A DNA stretch of 64,000 bases, from positions 62,001 to 126,000 of the forward strand of contig JALGAS010000011.1 of NCBI GenBank assembly GCA_023078685.1, given 5' to 3'. This stretch comes from Neopestalotiopsis rosae (Eukaryota > Ascomycota > Sordariomycetes > Amphisphaeriales > Sporocadaceae). Each line of letters begins with the position of its first letter. The first letter of the stretch is position 1. The notes below the pieces were generated by a model that worked only from the letters and a program-made list of their open reading frames with translations, did not search any database and was not told the origin of the DNA. Below are positions 1 through 12,454 of this stretch, piece after piece. The position numbers were made by a program, and so were the translations under genes.

Positions 1-647
1 ATCATGTAGATAGTGTCGATCAAAGGTTGTCCTCGACAGCAGCATCAGCGACCACGAGTTGGAATGGCTGGTTACCGTAACATCGATTCAGCCGCAGCTG
101 CCTCTTGGCGTTCGCCTCATCGAGTTGTATACCAATGTGCATAATAACACACCAATCGCCTGAGCATGTTTCTGGAGAGCCTTGACCGGCGACGGACATG
201 CGGACTCGTATCTTTGGCGACGTATTGTTGTCTGGCATGACGACCCATGACGGCCAGTTACTACTTGCACGACTTCCGAGGCTACAAAAGATTGAGACAC
301 AAGAATTTTCACAAGCGTACATACAAAAGGCAAAATCTGCAAGGACTTGGTATATTGTGTTCTGCAAAAGAGTCGTAAAAAGAAGGATGAACCTAGATTG
401 AAATATCAACCCAGGTTTCATAAGTGTATGTCGGATAAAAGGCGTTTTGTGTTCCAAGGATTATCTAAGAAGAAACAGATGGTGTACCAGGCAAAAAACT
501 CCGCTAATGCTTTCGTGCTATTCAATTTTTTTTCCGGACCGAACAATGAGTTGAGAAATCATGGCAATCTGAGATGCCGTGAATGCAGGATTGTGAAATC
601 GAGGACTCTGCCTCCGAGGCCGTAAGGCCAGACAGGCTTGGCCATGT
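1..647. other. Window edge without a recognised gene
   Basis: A 145-codon open frame lies on the minus strand (457 to 20), but it has low-complexity composition, no recognised motif and no supported splice sites. It could be the tail of a gene extending off the left edge. I see no RNA gene or repeat here. Confidence 0.3.
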
Positions 648-2373
648 CTATACGAGCTCGTGGCGATCCTCCGATTTGCCAGCAGTCGAAGGCTTGCCAT
701 TCGCAGTCGCTGTCGATCGCTCAAAGTTGTTGTACGGCCGGTTACGCAGAGCAGCGCGGATCACTGACTCGGGGCGTTGTGCCCAGGCGTGGTAGCTGGA
801 GTCGCTGTAGGGGAACAGGACCTTGTTGCGCGAGGATTGGACGTACTGCGCCATGCGAGGCTTGGGCTTGGCAGCAATCGTCTCGAGATCATCCATGACC
901 TGCTTGCAGTACAGCTCAAGTGGCAGATCGTTGACATCGGAGCCAAAAGGGTTCTCGATCTCACGACCGATGAAGAGAATTCCAAGGATGATGTACGCGG
1001 CGACGAGACTGGCTGGAATAGTGATCCAGCCGAGAGTACCGATGAGCTGGAAAGGCAGAACGATGATGTAAGCCCAGGTGATCTGGGAAAAGGCAATGGT
1101 ATAGGCGATTGGCAGTGGGGTATTGAGGACACGCTCGGTTCCGGTAAGAACATCGTTGAGAGTTGCGATACCATTGTCTGTTTCGATATTAGCCCAGGTA
1201 CATGGCACGACTGTAGACACCTGAACAAGGGACAAAAACTTACAAAGATTGGTCTGCGTCATGGGGATGGGCAGTTGACCATTTGACACCACTTCGTCTG
1301 CGTACGCGCTAAGATAGCACAGGATCTCAAGTGGAAGGTTGCCGGTGGGACTGGTAGCCTTCTTGATCGTCTTACGAGGGTTGGAGGCAGCAAAAGAAAC
1401 ACCCAGTCGATCACCAAAGTCCTTGAACATGTTGGGTTGCTTTGCTTGGTAAGGACCTTCTTCAGTAGCACTCTTGGCGAAAGTCTCGAGATGATCAATA
1501 AGCTCGCCGAGACCTTGATAGTTGCTGTAAGGTTCGAATCGCAGTTTGTGTTTCAGAGCTACTGAGAAAGCAACAAGCATGTTCATAGCAGTACTGATAT
1601 ATTGGTCAGTTTGGCAACTTTCAAAAGATACAACGTCGTCAACCTTATTCGGAAACTTACAGCTTGCCCAGGAGATCCTCCTTCTGGCTATCAGGGCGCT
1701 CATTCACGTGAACCCAGAACACACGGCCCAGAGTCTGGCAAGTAAGCGTCAATGTACCCCAGTATCGGCGACCCTCGGCATATCTTTCGTAGGCCGTGGA
1801 GCTTCGGAACGAGAGACCCATGCTGACGACGAAACCAGTAATGGTCAAGAGGACACTGCCTACGCTGAGGTCGATGTCTTCGTACAGCATACTGACGGCA
1901 GTGATCCAGGTTGACCATACGGCTACGAAAAGCAATGGTACAATCATCTTTGGGGTAATGGAACCGTGCATCTGGAGAAACAGCGGCCATTTCGAATGCT
2001 TGGAGATATCCCTGGGTCCCGACTACAAACGTGTAAGTGCCCAATCCGTGTATTCGAATCTCTTTGTCCATATTTTACTTACAAAGTAGTCATCCAGGTC
2101 CATATGCGTGTTCTTTCTACTAAAAGGATTCGGTGTGTTGGCACGTGGAGAGATGGGATATTCCTCCTCGACCGATGCCGTGGGCATGCGTTCCACCTTG
2201 ATCGGAGGTGGGTTGAGATCGGTTGCGCCGTGAGCGCCGCCGTGGACGGTGCCGTTGACCGAGGCGGGCTCAGCGCCGTGAGCGCCACCACCACCACCGC
2301 CGCCGCCGGCGTGACCGTTGGCACCTCCACCACCACCACCACCACCACCTCCTCCGCCTCCTTCTTCACCCAT
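648..2373 (-). CDS. Bestrophin-type (UPF0187) anion channel, membrane protein
   Basis: The gene has four exons: 2373-2083, 2022-1661, 1593-1244 and 1177-648. Introns are 60, 67 and 66 nt, and the spliced length is 1533 nt (510 aa). Conserved bestrophin/UPF0187 landmarks appear in order: a DYF-x-GPRD-x(3)-HSKWP segment, the first hydrophobic stretch (LLFVAVWSTWITAV), the SFRSSTAYERYAEGR block, and TGTERVLNTPLPIAY followed by two more membrane stretches and an acidic ENPFGSDVNDLPL segment that resembles the bestrophin calcium-clasp region. Family knowledge suggests a chloride or anion channel; subcellular location cannot be read from the sequence. The N-terminus is unusual: a run of about 13 glycines followed by a second Gly-rich stretch, encoded by GGN repeats at about 2270-2360. 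The third intron was placed to restore the family's TNLYN-x(5)-LND spacing; without it 22 extra residues would be inserted. Confidence 0.88.
2270..2360. repeat. GGN/CCN trinucleotide repeat encoding poly-glycine
   Basis: Runs of CCA, CCG and CCT on the plus strand (glycine codons on the minus strand) fill the start of the bestrophin-like gene. They encode two Gly-rich blocks separated by ANGHA. Such tracts change length easily by slippage. Confidence 0.9.
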
Positions 2374-5300
2374 TGCGATTGGTGGTGAGAGTATAGGTCG
2401 AGGAAAGTTCGGTTATGTGGGTCTCGTCGCAACTTGAGATGTAAGTCGCGAGCACGAAAGCTTGAGGGTTTGTTACTGTTCTTCAAGGTCTAATGAAACA
2501 CCAACTGATTTTCTTTTAGGATCGACCTAAAGAGAAATGCCAGACTGGCTGCTTTTTATAACCTAGGTACGGAGCAAAGGAAAAGTAGAAGGAATAAGAA
2601 AAAAGAGGGTAATGAGCGTAAGAAGTAGGTATTAATAGAAGCTGCGGTGAATAACTGGGCAAAATAGCTAATGGCAATAGCTTCCTTTCCAGTCTCGCAA
2701 AGGGAGAGACGATCAACAGGAATGAAGGAGAGAAGGACGACAAAGAGAGCAACTAACGGGGCCTATCCCCGGCGAAGTGCGGATGATATCTTTTTTTACT
2801 TCCACTGCCCAGTTCACTAACTCCGAAGAGACAGGCCCCCGATCAACCCAAAAGAAACCAGAGAATCCACTGCGCAGCTTCCCAGCGGACGCTGGTCCCT
2901 GGTGCCAGACTCCAAGAGGTGCTAGCCCCCATCATGTTGCGCTCCCATGGTTCGACTGCCGATCCGTGACCACCCCTGTCGCGTGTTCCTGGTTCCTCCT
3001 CCTGCCTGCCTGAAATCTTGGGAAATGCTTCGGATTCCTGGTTGGCACCTGGGACTTGCACGACTTGCTTGGTCCATGGGCCATTGTTTGGTCTGTGATG
3101 TGGCAGCCATTTCCCTGGCCAAGCTTTCAAGACAGAAGCCAGAGCCAGCGCAACGCCCAAGCACCTACCTTGCCAATGCAACGAAAAATTGAAGGTTGCC
3201 TCCCATCCTCTCATCGAGGTCTCTCCTTCATCGGGATAATCTTTCGAGAGAAGCAGCGGGCAGGCGGCGACCTTGCAAAAACTTGTTGCTCCCTAGGTAC
3301 CTAATGGACGACAAGCCGAGGGCGTCGAGGTGCACACTTTTGAAACGGTCGACCAGGCCAGGGGTCGCTGACCAAGACCTCTAGCGACCGAATGGGAGTT
3401 CGCGGGCTACGTGGGTAGGTGACCGTAGCTCCCGCTGGATAGCTACTGGTAGGGCTTGGCTGTCAGGGGTACGCATACAGATAATTCCCATACCAAAGCC
3501 ATACATAGTACTAACCTTAGAAAATTCCCGTCAAAGCAGCGAGTAGCCCGCCAAACGCCAAGACCTAAAGCAGACAAAGCAAGCGCATCTTCTTCCTGCT
3601 TCTTCTTCTTGTTCTTCCTTCCTTCGCCTTTCAGGGGGTCCGGCGCATAGAAACAATTTTGTCCCAATTGAGCTGGTCAAGACCATACGAGTCTCAGGTT
3701 AGCAACATTCTTCAAGCGACGCGAGTGGTAGAGAGGACGCATTGAGTGTTTCATCACGGAAACATCATGTGCATGTGTGTGGGCAGGCATCGGAGACTCT
3801 CAGGTACGGAATTGATCTGATCCCACACCAGCATCAACTTTTCTCGATCGCTGCTCGTGGTTTGCGTGGGTCTGGGGTAGTAACCCACCCATCTAAATTT
3901 TTCTTTTTTCTTTTTCTTCGTGCTTTTTCCTCCTTCTGGCGATTTATTGCATTTTAGCACCTCGTGTCCGCGCAACATGCAGTTGATCAGCACTCTCGAC
4001 TTGCCACGATACCCTATGTACGTATACAATGCACTGCTTGGCTGCGTAGAGACTTTTTGGTAGTGTTTCCTGGATCAAGGTAGTAACGGGAAGAACACCT
4101 CCATTGTGGCAGTGTCACTAGTAGACCGCGTTACACGGATGAGTAATGTGCATAGATGCTAGACCACGATCCGTCGTTCTAGAATGGAGTCTAGCACGAG
4201 TCTAGACATTGAGTGGTCGCAACCTTCGGAAAAGGTCCCCGACACTTTTTTTTTCAGACGAATCCGTCCATCCCAATTGAAAGAATTATTAGATGGAGAC
4301 CCTTAGAGAGAGAGAATTGATTGGGACTTGGGACTGTCAGCTTGTCAGGTTCCTTTGGCACACCACGATGGTAGATTCCTACGCTCCACCAGTGTATTGA
4401 AATGGCTCCATTTCTACCTGCATGACTCGGCCGCGGGTTTTGAGCTGCGGCCGACTACGTACATTTGTTGTTTCTAAATTAGGAAAAAGATGCACGCTGG
4501 CAAAAGGAAGGAAGAAAAAAACAGCGACGACGACAACGACGAGTATCCAATGGCGCACAAGTGATTGGGAACAGTGCAACGTTTATATGCACCTCAACTG
4601 TCTGGACTCTGCAAGCACCTGGCACTGACATGGACTTACATCATGATTGAAGCACGACGCAGGAGTAGGGGGTTCAAAGGGTTTTGCAAAAGTCTGGGCG
4701 TAATATACAATGCTCTGATTTGTTGCAGGTATAATACAGGCGCTTGGGCAGGTCAACAAGTTACAGGCCAGCTATAGATAACAAATCTGACTGTGTGCAT
4801 GCATGCAGTCTCTCTGTGCCTGAGAGGGTGGCTTGCAGGATTTTGAACAAGCGAAGTCGCAGAGGATTCATCATCCTCCAGCAGGGCCCCCAAAACAGTT
4901 CTCAACCCAGCCCAGCCCGGAAGCCTCCGTCCCACCACCCATCCTTCCGTCCAGAGGGATTTGCATCTGGGGAAAAGGTGGTGTGCACTGGGCATTCAGC
5001 CTCATTCTCACACACACTTCAGATGGCGTGGCAAGCTTGCAAGCCAAGCGAGGGTTCCTGGCAGGATCAACGCGTGTGTGTGGTGTGCGGGGAAACAAAA
5101 ACAGATCCCGCCGTCAAAAAGTCAATGTGAAGCCGTTGCGAAGACCAGCGCGCGGCCGCTATACTAGGTAACGTAACACGAGGAGAGGGGTTAAATCTTT
5201 TGACTCTGGCTTCAAGTTCACCTCTAGAATGACTTTGAGCTGGCTGGGCATTGATGATCAGAAAGGCAAAGATGTCTCTGGCGAGTGCATCATACTGTTG

Positions 5301-5904
5301 GCGAGTGTGATGCGCAATGCTTTGCACTCATCAGGCCATGGCGGCGCGCTTAATTCGTCACGCGTACGTATACAAATATCACGTACTAAGCCAGGAGGTC
5401 CTTGCAGGGCGAGAGCTAGGACAATTTGCCTTTCGTAATTGCGGATATAGTGCGATCAGATCTGACTATATTGTCGAAATATACGAGCTGCTGCTGCGTA
5501 GTGGGCACCGAGGCATATACATCTCAAACAGTCTCACACCAATTTGTATACAGAGGCACTTTTCAGAGGTCATAGCAACTCGTGGCGATTTTACTATAAG
5601 GCTATCTAGGTGTATTAATCCACCTCATCTAATGATGCTGCCATCATTTCTTCTTTTCTTTCATTGTCTTGCAGACAGTCATACGAATGATTCGAAAACC
5701 GATTAATTCCAAACCCCGAAAACAGCAAAACCCTATTCAAACATTCGAGCCCAAGTGAAGGGCAAAAATCACAACGTGTGTTGTGTGTCATGTCTCATGA
5801 TCTACCCTCTCGTCCAGATACCCGAAAACAAACCCGGAAATGCAACCTAGAAACCCCAGTTCTACGCGATAAACGCCCTTCCTATGCAATGCCCGCTTAC
5901 TTAC
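2374..5904. other. Long gene-free stretch
   Basis: About 3.5 kb contain no open frame with a recognisable domain or plausible splice structure. Pyrimidine-rich tracts (about 3580-3630, 3895-3935) are present. This may include the promoter of the bestrophin-like gene and the 3' flank of the next gene. No tRNA, rRNA or transposon signature was seen. Confidence 0.5.
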
Positions 5905-7801
5905 TTACACTTTCGTCGCCGTTCTCAGGGAGAGCACGCTCTCAAATCGGCTTGACTTCTCGTCATCCTCTCTCTTCTTCTTCTTGAACATGTTCTTCAA
6001 CATGCTTTCCTTGCTCTTGCCACCAATAACCGAGGCGATCGTGTTCTCTCTGTCCTTGGAACCGTCTTCGAGCAGCATGGTTCCGGGCCGCGACGACTTT
6101 GTCGTCCTCTCTGACCGCTTGGAGGCACTAGATCGGTGGCTGCGGTGGCTGCGCTCGCTGCCGGCTTCACTCTGCGAGTCCTGGAAATCGCGGCTGCTGT
6201 GTCTATCGGGGATGCTCACATCGTCTGCATGGTGAGTCCTGCTGCTCTTCGTCGACTTGTGACTCTTGGACGACTTGTGCGTCTTGGTGGTTCTGGTAGT
6301 GCGCGAACTCCGCACGGTCCGGGCATCATCGTCCAGGTTGTACTGGCTGCGCATGGCGTCGGGAGTAATGAGCTCCAAGTCGGCGCTGCTCTGATAGTCT
6401 TCATCGCCGCACTGCGAGATGCCACGGCGCCAAGTCTCAATGGTGCTGAGTTCTTCTTCGAGCACCAAGGCCTCGTCAAAGTCTCCGCTGTACTCTGTAG
6501 GTGGGTACGGAAGAACGTGTTCACGACCCATGGGTAGGTCGCCGACCGGGTACTGCACAGGCGGAGCCTGCTGTGCCTCAAAGGCCATGGCGGCCCCTGC
6601 CTCCTTTGCCTCCTTGATCCGCTTGACAATCTTCCAGCCACCAAACATGACAACTGTGACGCCCACGGTCAGACCCGCGGCAATCAGGAATTGCGGGCTG
6701 GCGAGGAGGGCAAAGACAGCCGGGCTGCCGGCCTTGATGGCGCCTAAGAACGAGGGCGACATTTTTCCTAGCAAGGTCGAAAGCTCTGCCAGAGTCAATG
6801 CGACAGCGGCTGCTGCCTCTGGCCGAGTCTTGAGATGTTCAATCATGTGATTCGCCGTGTGGTGCATGCAGTGCGCCTCAATGAGGAGACCTTCGATCCG
6901 CTCCATCAGTGTGTGCGCCTGTTGCTCCTTTGCTGCTGCCTTATACGCCGGGTCAAGATCGACCCGCGAAGCCAGGTCCGGGGGGATATTGCCATAGGCC
7001 AAGTTCATATCAATCTCCTTCTCCTTCTTTTTTGTCGGAATACAGGGATCGGTATGCGACCTAACCAGCTGATTTGGCATTGCCGGAACCATTTGGCCAT
7101 AGTCTGGAGCCTCAATCGGATAGTGCCGCATAGTTGGCCTGCTCATGGCACCCTCCCAAGGCACGGTCTCGGCATATGGGGACCGGTATCCCGCGGGGGC
7201 TCGCGAGGGGGCCATTGATGAGACCTCGGAGAGGATCTCGAGATTGTTTGCCGTCAACGCGGACCTGCCTCTGGATCGCGAGCGCTCCTCGGGACGCCTG
7301 GAGTGCCGCGACCGGTGGCTTCGCCGGGAAGAGGTGTGAGACTCGACATCGTCGTGCGACACTCGGCGGCCTGGGCCAGGTCTCACGTATTCGACTTCAT
7401 CGTAGTACTGGGGAACGGATGCGACATCGTAGGTGTTGGCGCGCTTAATTGCGCGCTCGGCCTTGATGGCCGCCTTCTTTTCTTGATATGATGCCTTGGC
7501 CTCTTTGAAAAGTCCAAAGAGATGTTTGCCCTGCAAATATTAAAGATGTGACTGTTAGCATCAAGTTTCTGCAGCAAGCATTTGCTTTGACTCTTTTCTT
7601 GACCCCTCTATGGACAGGCTTGGTGGTATGTTGAAAAGCCCTTTAAGCGCGACAAACGCTGCGATAGTGCTTTAGGGCGGTTGGTGGTTGGTGTTGCGGG
7701 GTACAGGTAGGGCGTCGGCCATGCAGGATGACGAGCAGTTGACTTACGTTGCTTATAATCTTCCCCGAGTTATTGATAATCGTTACCGTCTCAATCGCCA
7801 T
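5905..7801 (-). CDS. Conserved Pezizomycotina protein of unknown function with Ser/Arg-rich ends and one hydrophobic hairpin
   Basis: Exon 1 (7801-7748) encodes 18 residues starting MAIETVTIINNSGKI. A 217-nt intron follows (donor GTAAGT at 7747, acceptor TTTGCAG), then exon 2 is 7530-5905. The spliced length is 1680 nt (559 aa). A start at the ATG inside exon 2 would lose the hydrophobic, well-formed N-terminus, so the upstream start is preferred. The order is: a short N-terminal segment, a Lys/Ala-rich helix, an Arg/Ser/His-rich low-complexity region, a conserved helical middle with a Cys-His cluster (EAHCMHHTANHMIEHL), a hydrophobic segment around residues 280-310 (FLIAAGLTVGVTVVMFGGW) directly followed by a basic KIVKRIKEAKEA helix, and a C-terminus rich in Ser, Arg, Lys and Thr. 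I do not recognise a characterised homologue. A membrane-associated scaffold is possible, but that is inference. Confidence 0.8.
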
Positions 7802-10800
7802 AGTTGAAAAAATACTTTGGTGTTGGTCTTTGTCTTTCTTGCACCACCTCGTTTGCTCTCTTTTGGATTAGAAGAGGTAGAGGTTGCAACTGAGTCGGAC
7901 AAAAATGGCGGCGATCGACCGACGGGAGGCCTGGGAGGACGGGAGCTAACTTAATGTAATGTACGATGTAATGTAGGTGACAGGAGAAGCCGCGCTGGGG
8001 CAGTTACGGCACTCTGGCGGTGAGCACACAACTGAGCAGCTGAACCCTGAACTGGACCAGGTAACTTGGTCGACTTGTTTGAGGTATGAGGCTGGTATGC
8101 AAACGTGCGGTGACTGACCGTAGTGACTCTGCTTTTCGTTTTCACGATGCGCTTGTCACGGCGTTGCTATTAATGATATTGATGAACTCAGGGATCTCCT
8201 GTCGACGGAGAAAAAAAACTGGGAACCGCTGAGAGAGTGTTCTCATGTTGTACCCCGGCTATTTAGGGAATTGTCACAGAAGAGGCGTATCGCACGCACA
8301 CTGCCAGCTCCAAGTCCAATTGGTTTCAATCAATCAATACCCAACTAATAGCATCCAATGCTAACCGCCCTCTATGCCATGCCATCTACCTAGCACTTAC
8401 TATCTGACCCTGACCCCCCTTCGGATTCCCTGATTGAGTGAGTGAGTGGCTGGTCGGCAATGGTTGGACATCGATTGATCATCATCAGGCGTCAGGTCGG
8501 CATGATCTTCCTGATCGCCAACCCTTATTTGTCCGGCCTAGTCTCGCTCCAGTAAGTATCCGGAAAATAACGCCTCTGCCAGCACTTCAATCTTGCTGCG
8601 CGACAAGTTGCACTTTGGGAATCGGCAGGACACGGCGACAATTAGCACAGTGCAGCGCAAGGGGATTTGGGGAATTCTGTTCAATCACAGGCGATAGCAA
8701 CAATCTCGCATCAATGCGCGCAACCTGCACGGTGATGTTAGACCTGCGACCAGAAGCATTAGCCGGTTCCCAGCTTCCACTAGAAGCTGTTACACCGCAG
8801 AAACATGCAAGCGAGACACGCTCTCTGCACTGTCTGTTGGACCTCCATGCAGGCGAGGCAGGGCAAGTTGGACCCCGGAAGCACCTCGACTCCATCCAGA
8901 CCTTGCTGTACTGCAGTAGCGAATGTATGTACGCTGGGTCACCACTTTGAACCCGGCCACGAACCCTTAATTCTCCAATCCCGAGGGAGAAAACGCAGCT
9001 TGCGAGCCTGAAAGACTTACTTCCCCAGCTCGTGATTATTCCGGGCGTCCAGTCCAGGGTCCAAAGATGGAAGCGCGGAAGACGCCTGTCATGGTCGGGC
9101 TTCGATCTCATCATCTGGCATATCGTCAACCAGTGACCACTCCGACCTTGATGCGCCAGAGGCCCTGACGCCCTGTATGGGACCAAGTGGCGCCTATCGC
9201 CAACAGTGCACACTAACCGCTAATTCGCTTAGCGGATGTGCCGAAGCGCAACAGCGGCACTCCACTGCCCTGTGACAGGACTCCATTTTGTTACCTCTGG
9301 TATGTTGACCGCTTCTGACCGGACGCTTCATCCAGTCTTCCGGTGCTTTTCTTTTTCCTTCTTCCTCGCCTTCTTCGCGGGGCACATCGTTCGACGGCCT
9401 GTGCACCCACGATGAGGTCAAAATTCAGGTGAAGGGGCCGGGAAAGCCGGAAGAATGAAACGGCGTGATATGTGGATAGTATTCCATCTGTCGCAATGGC
9501 ACCTCGATCAGCGCGGTCCTGCGTGCCTCCCACCTCTTCCGAGTACCTAGGGGCCAATCAAGGAGCATCCTCAAGCCGTCCATTCGGGTGGCCCGTACCC
9601 TCCGGTTGGGCTGAGATCTGTGCTTTGTCCTTACAAGTATTTCAAAGATATCTGTGCTGGTGAGCATAATATGGCTTATCTACCGCACACGTGATATTAT
9701 ACTGATGGAATATGTGGCCGGCCTACAACCCAATGTAAGCCTCAAACTGCCAATACGGCACGCGTACAATTGCAACGGTTCTCTATAATTAAACTAAGCA
9801 GCATAGATTGGGTTCCGTGGGGTACGTCAGGTTGTGCGACACAAGTCAGATCTCGGTGTCACGCCCGAATCTCCTAAGAGCAACACGGACAACGCTGGGA
9901 GGCCATGAACTGCCCGAAATGTGGTCCAAGCGACCATCACCAGCCTCTCAGACGCCAGAAGCCAGAGGAAATCCCCATAATCAGATCAGATCTGGGGCAG
10001 CCCGCAAAACGGCCGTGCTTCTCAGCTTTTAGCAATTCTCCTAGCCTATCACGATGTCGTGGGTCATCCCATCTGCTGCACACCGCTGAGTCGTGAAGGA
10101 TTACAGTGGACACTCGATGCGACGCTGACTCGCCATCCCAACTGGATATCTTCTGGAAAAACATGGTCTCTATCGATACAAAAAGACCCTCATGCGCCCA
10201 CTATCTAGACCCTGGTTTTCAATCCACATAAGATCCATTGACGCCCCCAAATGTCAATATCAGATGAGGGGTTCCTGCATCCTTCATGTCTGTTCCACGA
10301 AAGGCATAAACTGTGACTGTCGGCAGTTTTGGATACTCCGTCACTGAGTCGTAAAGAGCGCGTGGTCTTGTTGCCAGTTGTCACTGCATCACAACCTCAA
10401 ACCTTCAGCCATCCGATGTCGACTGCCAATCATCTCTTTTCAAACCTTTTAATCTTATGGCGGACTCGCCAACGCAGCCAACGTGCTGACACCTTCGATT
10501 CATACACCTTACTATCGTGAATCAGATAACATAGCTGCATACGCTTGCTTTCAGCTTAGAACTTGGTGGATACTCACTGGAAAACTACGAGCCCAGCCCA
10601 AAGAAGATTATCCTGCATTTGGCGGCCGTACTCTTGGAAGACGTCTACCAGATCGATAATGGTGATATCCACTCAGTCTGTGTCCAGGTTCAGAAAGTTT
10701 TCCAGTTGGGTGGCAGATTTGTGATCTTCGGGAATGCATTTTCACACTGAGTATTTTCTCTAAGCATTCTCATGAAGATCGAAGCCACTTTCAGTTCCGT

Positions 10801-11107
10801 TGCCGCATGCCAGATTGGTAGAACGTCAAGGTAAAGCTTCCTGTCATCTTTCCGCAACTGGTGATGATGATACGGGTGCATCATTATGGTATTATTGTAA
10901 GATAAGTACACATATGTACTTGAAAACGGGATGGTGACACATCGCTCTCGGATCTGAAATACAGGGCCCATCCAGACAAGTAGTGAAGGACAAGAAATAG
11001 ACAGCACCAGTTGCAGTTTCCCCGGCTTCTTGGTTGTGAAAAGAATAGTACCCTTGTCAGCGCAGATTTGCCCGATGCAGAGTTATGCTGTCGCCTTTCT
11101 TGAATCA
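7802..11107. other. Gene-poor stretch
   Basis: Its left end is the promoter of the 5905-7801 gene. Frames between 8438 and 9213 on both strands overlap one another and show no domain, so I do not call them. A 63-codon open stretch on the plus strand at about 10557-10748 has coding-like composition but no start and no partner exon; it may be a gene remnant. No repeat or RNA gene was recognised. Confidence 0.45.
10557..10748 (+). other. Isolated coding-like open stretch, possible exon remnant
   Basis: From a TTTCAG that resembles a splice acceptor, 63 codons stay open to a TGA. They give a mixed hydrophobic/charged peptide (PSKKIILHLAAVLLEDVYQI is close to the reading, with one residue uncertain) ending in LGGRFVIFGNAFSH. 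No family was recognised and no upstream exon was found, so this is weak support only. Confidence 0.15.
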
Positions 11108-12454
11108 TCAATCCTCCCCTCGGCTCACTGTCACCAATTCACTCAACCGTGATTTGGCCTTGGTCACGTCACTTGCTATATCTGCGCCGAAAATCCAAGC
11201 CAGTTGATCTTTCGCCGACTGCACCCAAGATAACAACTCCTCTCCTTCTATGACTTGATCATAAAACTCTGCCCATCGCTTTCCTGCGGCTGTGCTCATC
11301 CGTTGGACTTCAAGGAAACGATGTTTCCTGATATCTTCAACGGCTTTCAGTGCAGCCGCTATGCTGCTGGTTGTTGGAGCAGGTGTCGTGTGGCTTCCAT
11401 CTCCGTTTTTGCCTGAGCCAAAAGTTTCCGAGATCATTGAATGCAATACCTCGGCAAACACTATGGCGTCCTCAAGTCCCTGGCCCGCCCCAGCCCCTTG
11501 ATGTGGTGCCATTGCGTGTGCAGCATCTCCGAGCAGAATGACGCGCGAATTGTGGAACGAATCGGGCTGATGCACGAAATGATGGATGCTCCAAAACATC
11601 AGCTTTTCTTTGTCGAAACAGTTCAAAATTGCTCGAGCAGATGAGCCCCATGACTTGTATTGAGATGCAAATTCATGCTCATTGCCAGGGACAACCCAAT
11701 CCTCGCAATCCCAGTCATTCTTCTTGAACCAGAAGGCACAATTGACATTCTTGCCGCCGGAAACCGGATAGTATAGAAGAAAGCCTTCTGGGCCGAGAAG
11801 CAACTGGCTCTGGTGAGCTTCATCACCAAAAGATTTCTCGAGCTTCTCCATTGGGATTACGGCACGATATCCGGCCTCACCGTTGAAGTGAGGTTTACTG
11901 ATGGGATTATCCGTGCCAAACATGACTTCTCGCACACGCGAATGTATTCCATCGCACGCGACGAGGATACTGGCAGTCTCTTCGGTGCCATCAGCAAACT
12001 GTGAAACAACCGATTCATTGTCTTTTTGCCGATAGTCGATGAATTTCTTGTTGAGTCTGACATTGCCAGGATCAAGTCCCTCGACGAGTAGCGAGAGGAC
12101 GTCTTGTCTGTGGACAAACAACATTCCAGGAGGTGGCGACGCCAACTTGAAGACGACATCGCCTTCGGCGTGCTCCCTCAGATCCGCCCCATAACGGATA
12201 TGCATCGTGCTGACTTCATAGTCAGGCAGGCTGCGCGTTGCCATTTGGATCACGGCTTCGCCCAGAGCTGGCTTGATGAGCGAGAGCGATTGCAGTGCCG
12301 GGGCGTTCAACGTGAGACCGGCGCCAATCTCAGTGAAGGAGCTGCGGGACTCGTAGAGCGTGAAGGGAATGTTTCGTTCCTGGAGGGCAATGGCTATGGC
12401 CATGCCACAAAGACCTCCGCCAACGATTGCTACTTTGAAAGAAGAGTGTGCCAT
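11108..12454 (-). CDS. FAD-dependent monooxygenase, salicylate-hydroxylase-like
   Basis: This is a single-exon gene. The start at 12454 (MAHSSFKVAIVGGG) puts the Rossmann motif at its usual distance from the N-terminus; the frame is open for 24 more codons upstream (ATG at 12526), which would add a non-conserved leader. Landmarks are the ADP-binding GGGLCG motif near residue 13, the aromatic-hydroxylase GDAAHAMAPHQGAGAGQGLEDA block (the flavin GD motif) around residue 290, and an Arg after DGIHS (SRVREVMFG) typical of the DG fingerprint. Members of this flavoprotein family hydroxylate aromatic acids with NAD(P)H and O2, for example salicylate to catechol, but the substrate here is unknown. 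The protein is about 448 aa, normal for the family. The enzyme has no signal peptide and is probably cytosolic. No obvious partner gene is adjacent. Confidence 0.87.
   Translation of the reverse strand: MAHSSFKVAIVGGGLCGMAIAIALQERNIPFTLYESRSSFTEIGAGLTLNAPALQSLSLIKPALGEAVIQMATRSLPDYEVSTMHIRYGADLREHAEGDVVFKLASPPPGMLFVHRQDVLSLLVEGLDPGNVRLNKKFIDYRQKDNESVVSQFADGTEETASILVACDGIHSRVREVMFGTDNPISKPHFNGEAGYRAVIPMEKLEKSFGDEAHQSQLLLGPEGFLLYYPVSGGKNVNCAFWFKKNDWDCEDWVVPGNEHEFASQYKSWGSSARAILNCFDKEKLMFWSIHHFVHQPDSFHNSRVILLGDAAHAMAPHQGAGAGQGLEDAIVFAEVLHSMISETFGSGKNGDGSHTTPAPTTSSIAAALKAVEDIRKHRFLEVQRMSTAAGKRWAEFYDQVIEGEELLSWVQSAKDQLAWIFGADIASDVTKAKSRLSELVTVSRGED

Noticed and set aside
20..457. 145-codon frame at the left edge
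   Set aside because: No motif and low-complexity composition; could only be judged with flanking sequence.
648..1703. The 1178-1243 stretch as coding sequence of the bestrophin-like gene
   Set aside because: It is stop-free but has a GTAAGT donor and ACAG acceptor, and removing it restores the conserved TNLYN spacing.
8587..9213. 208-codon minus-strand frame
   Set aside because: No domain, overlapping an equally long frame on the other strand, unusual composition and no splice partners.
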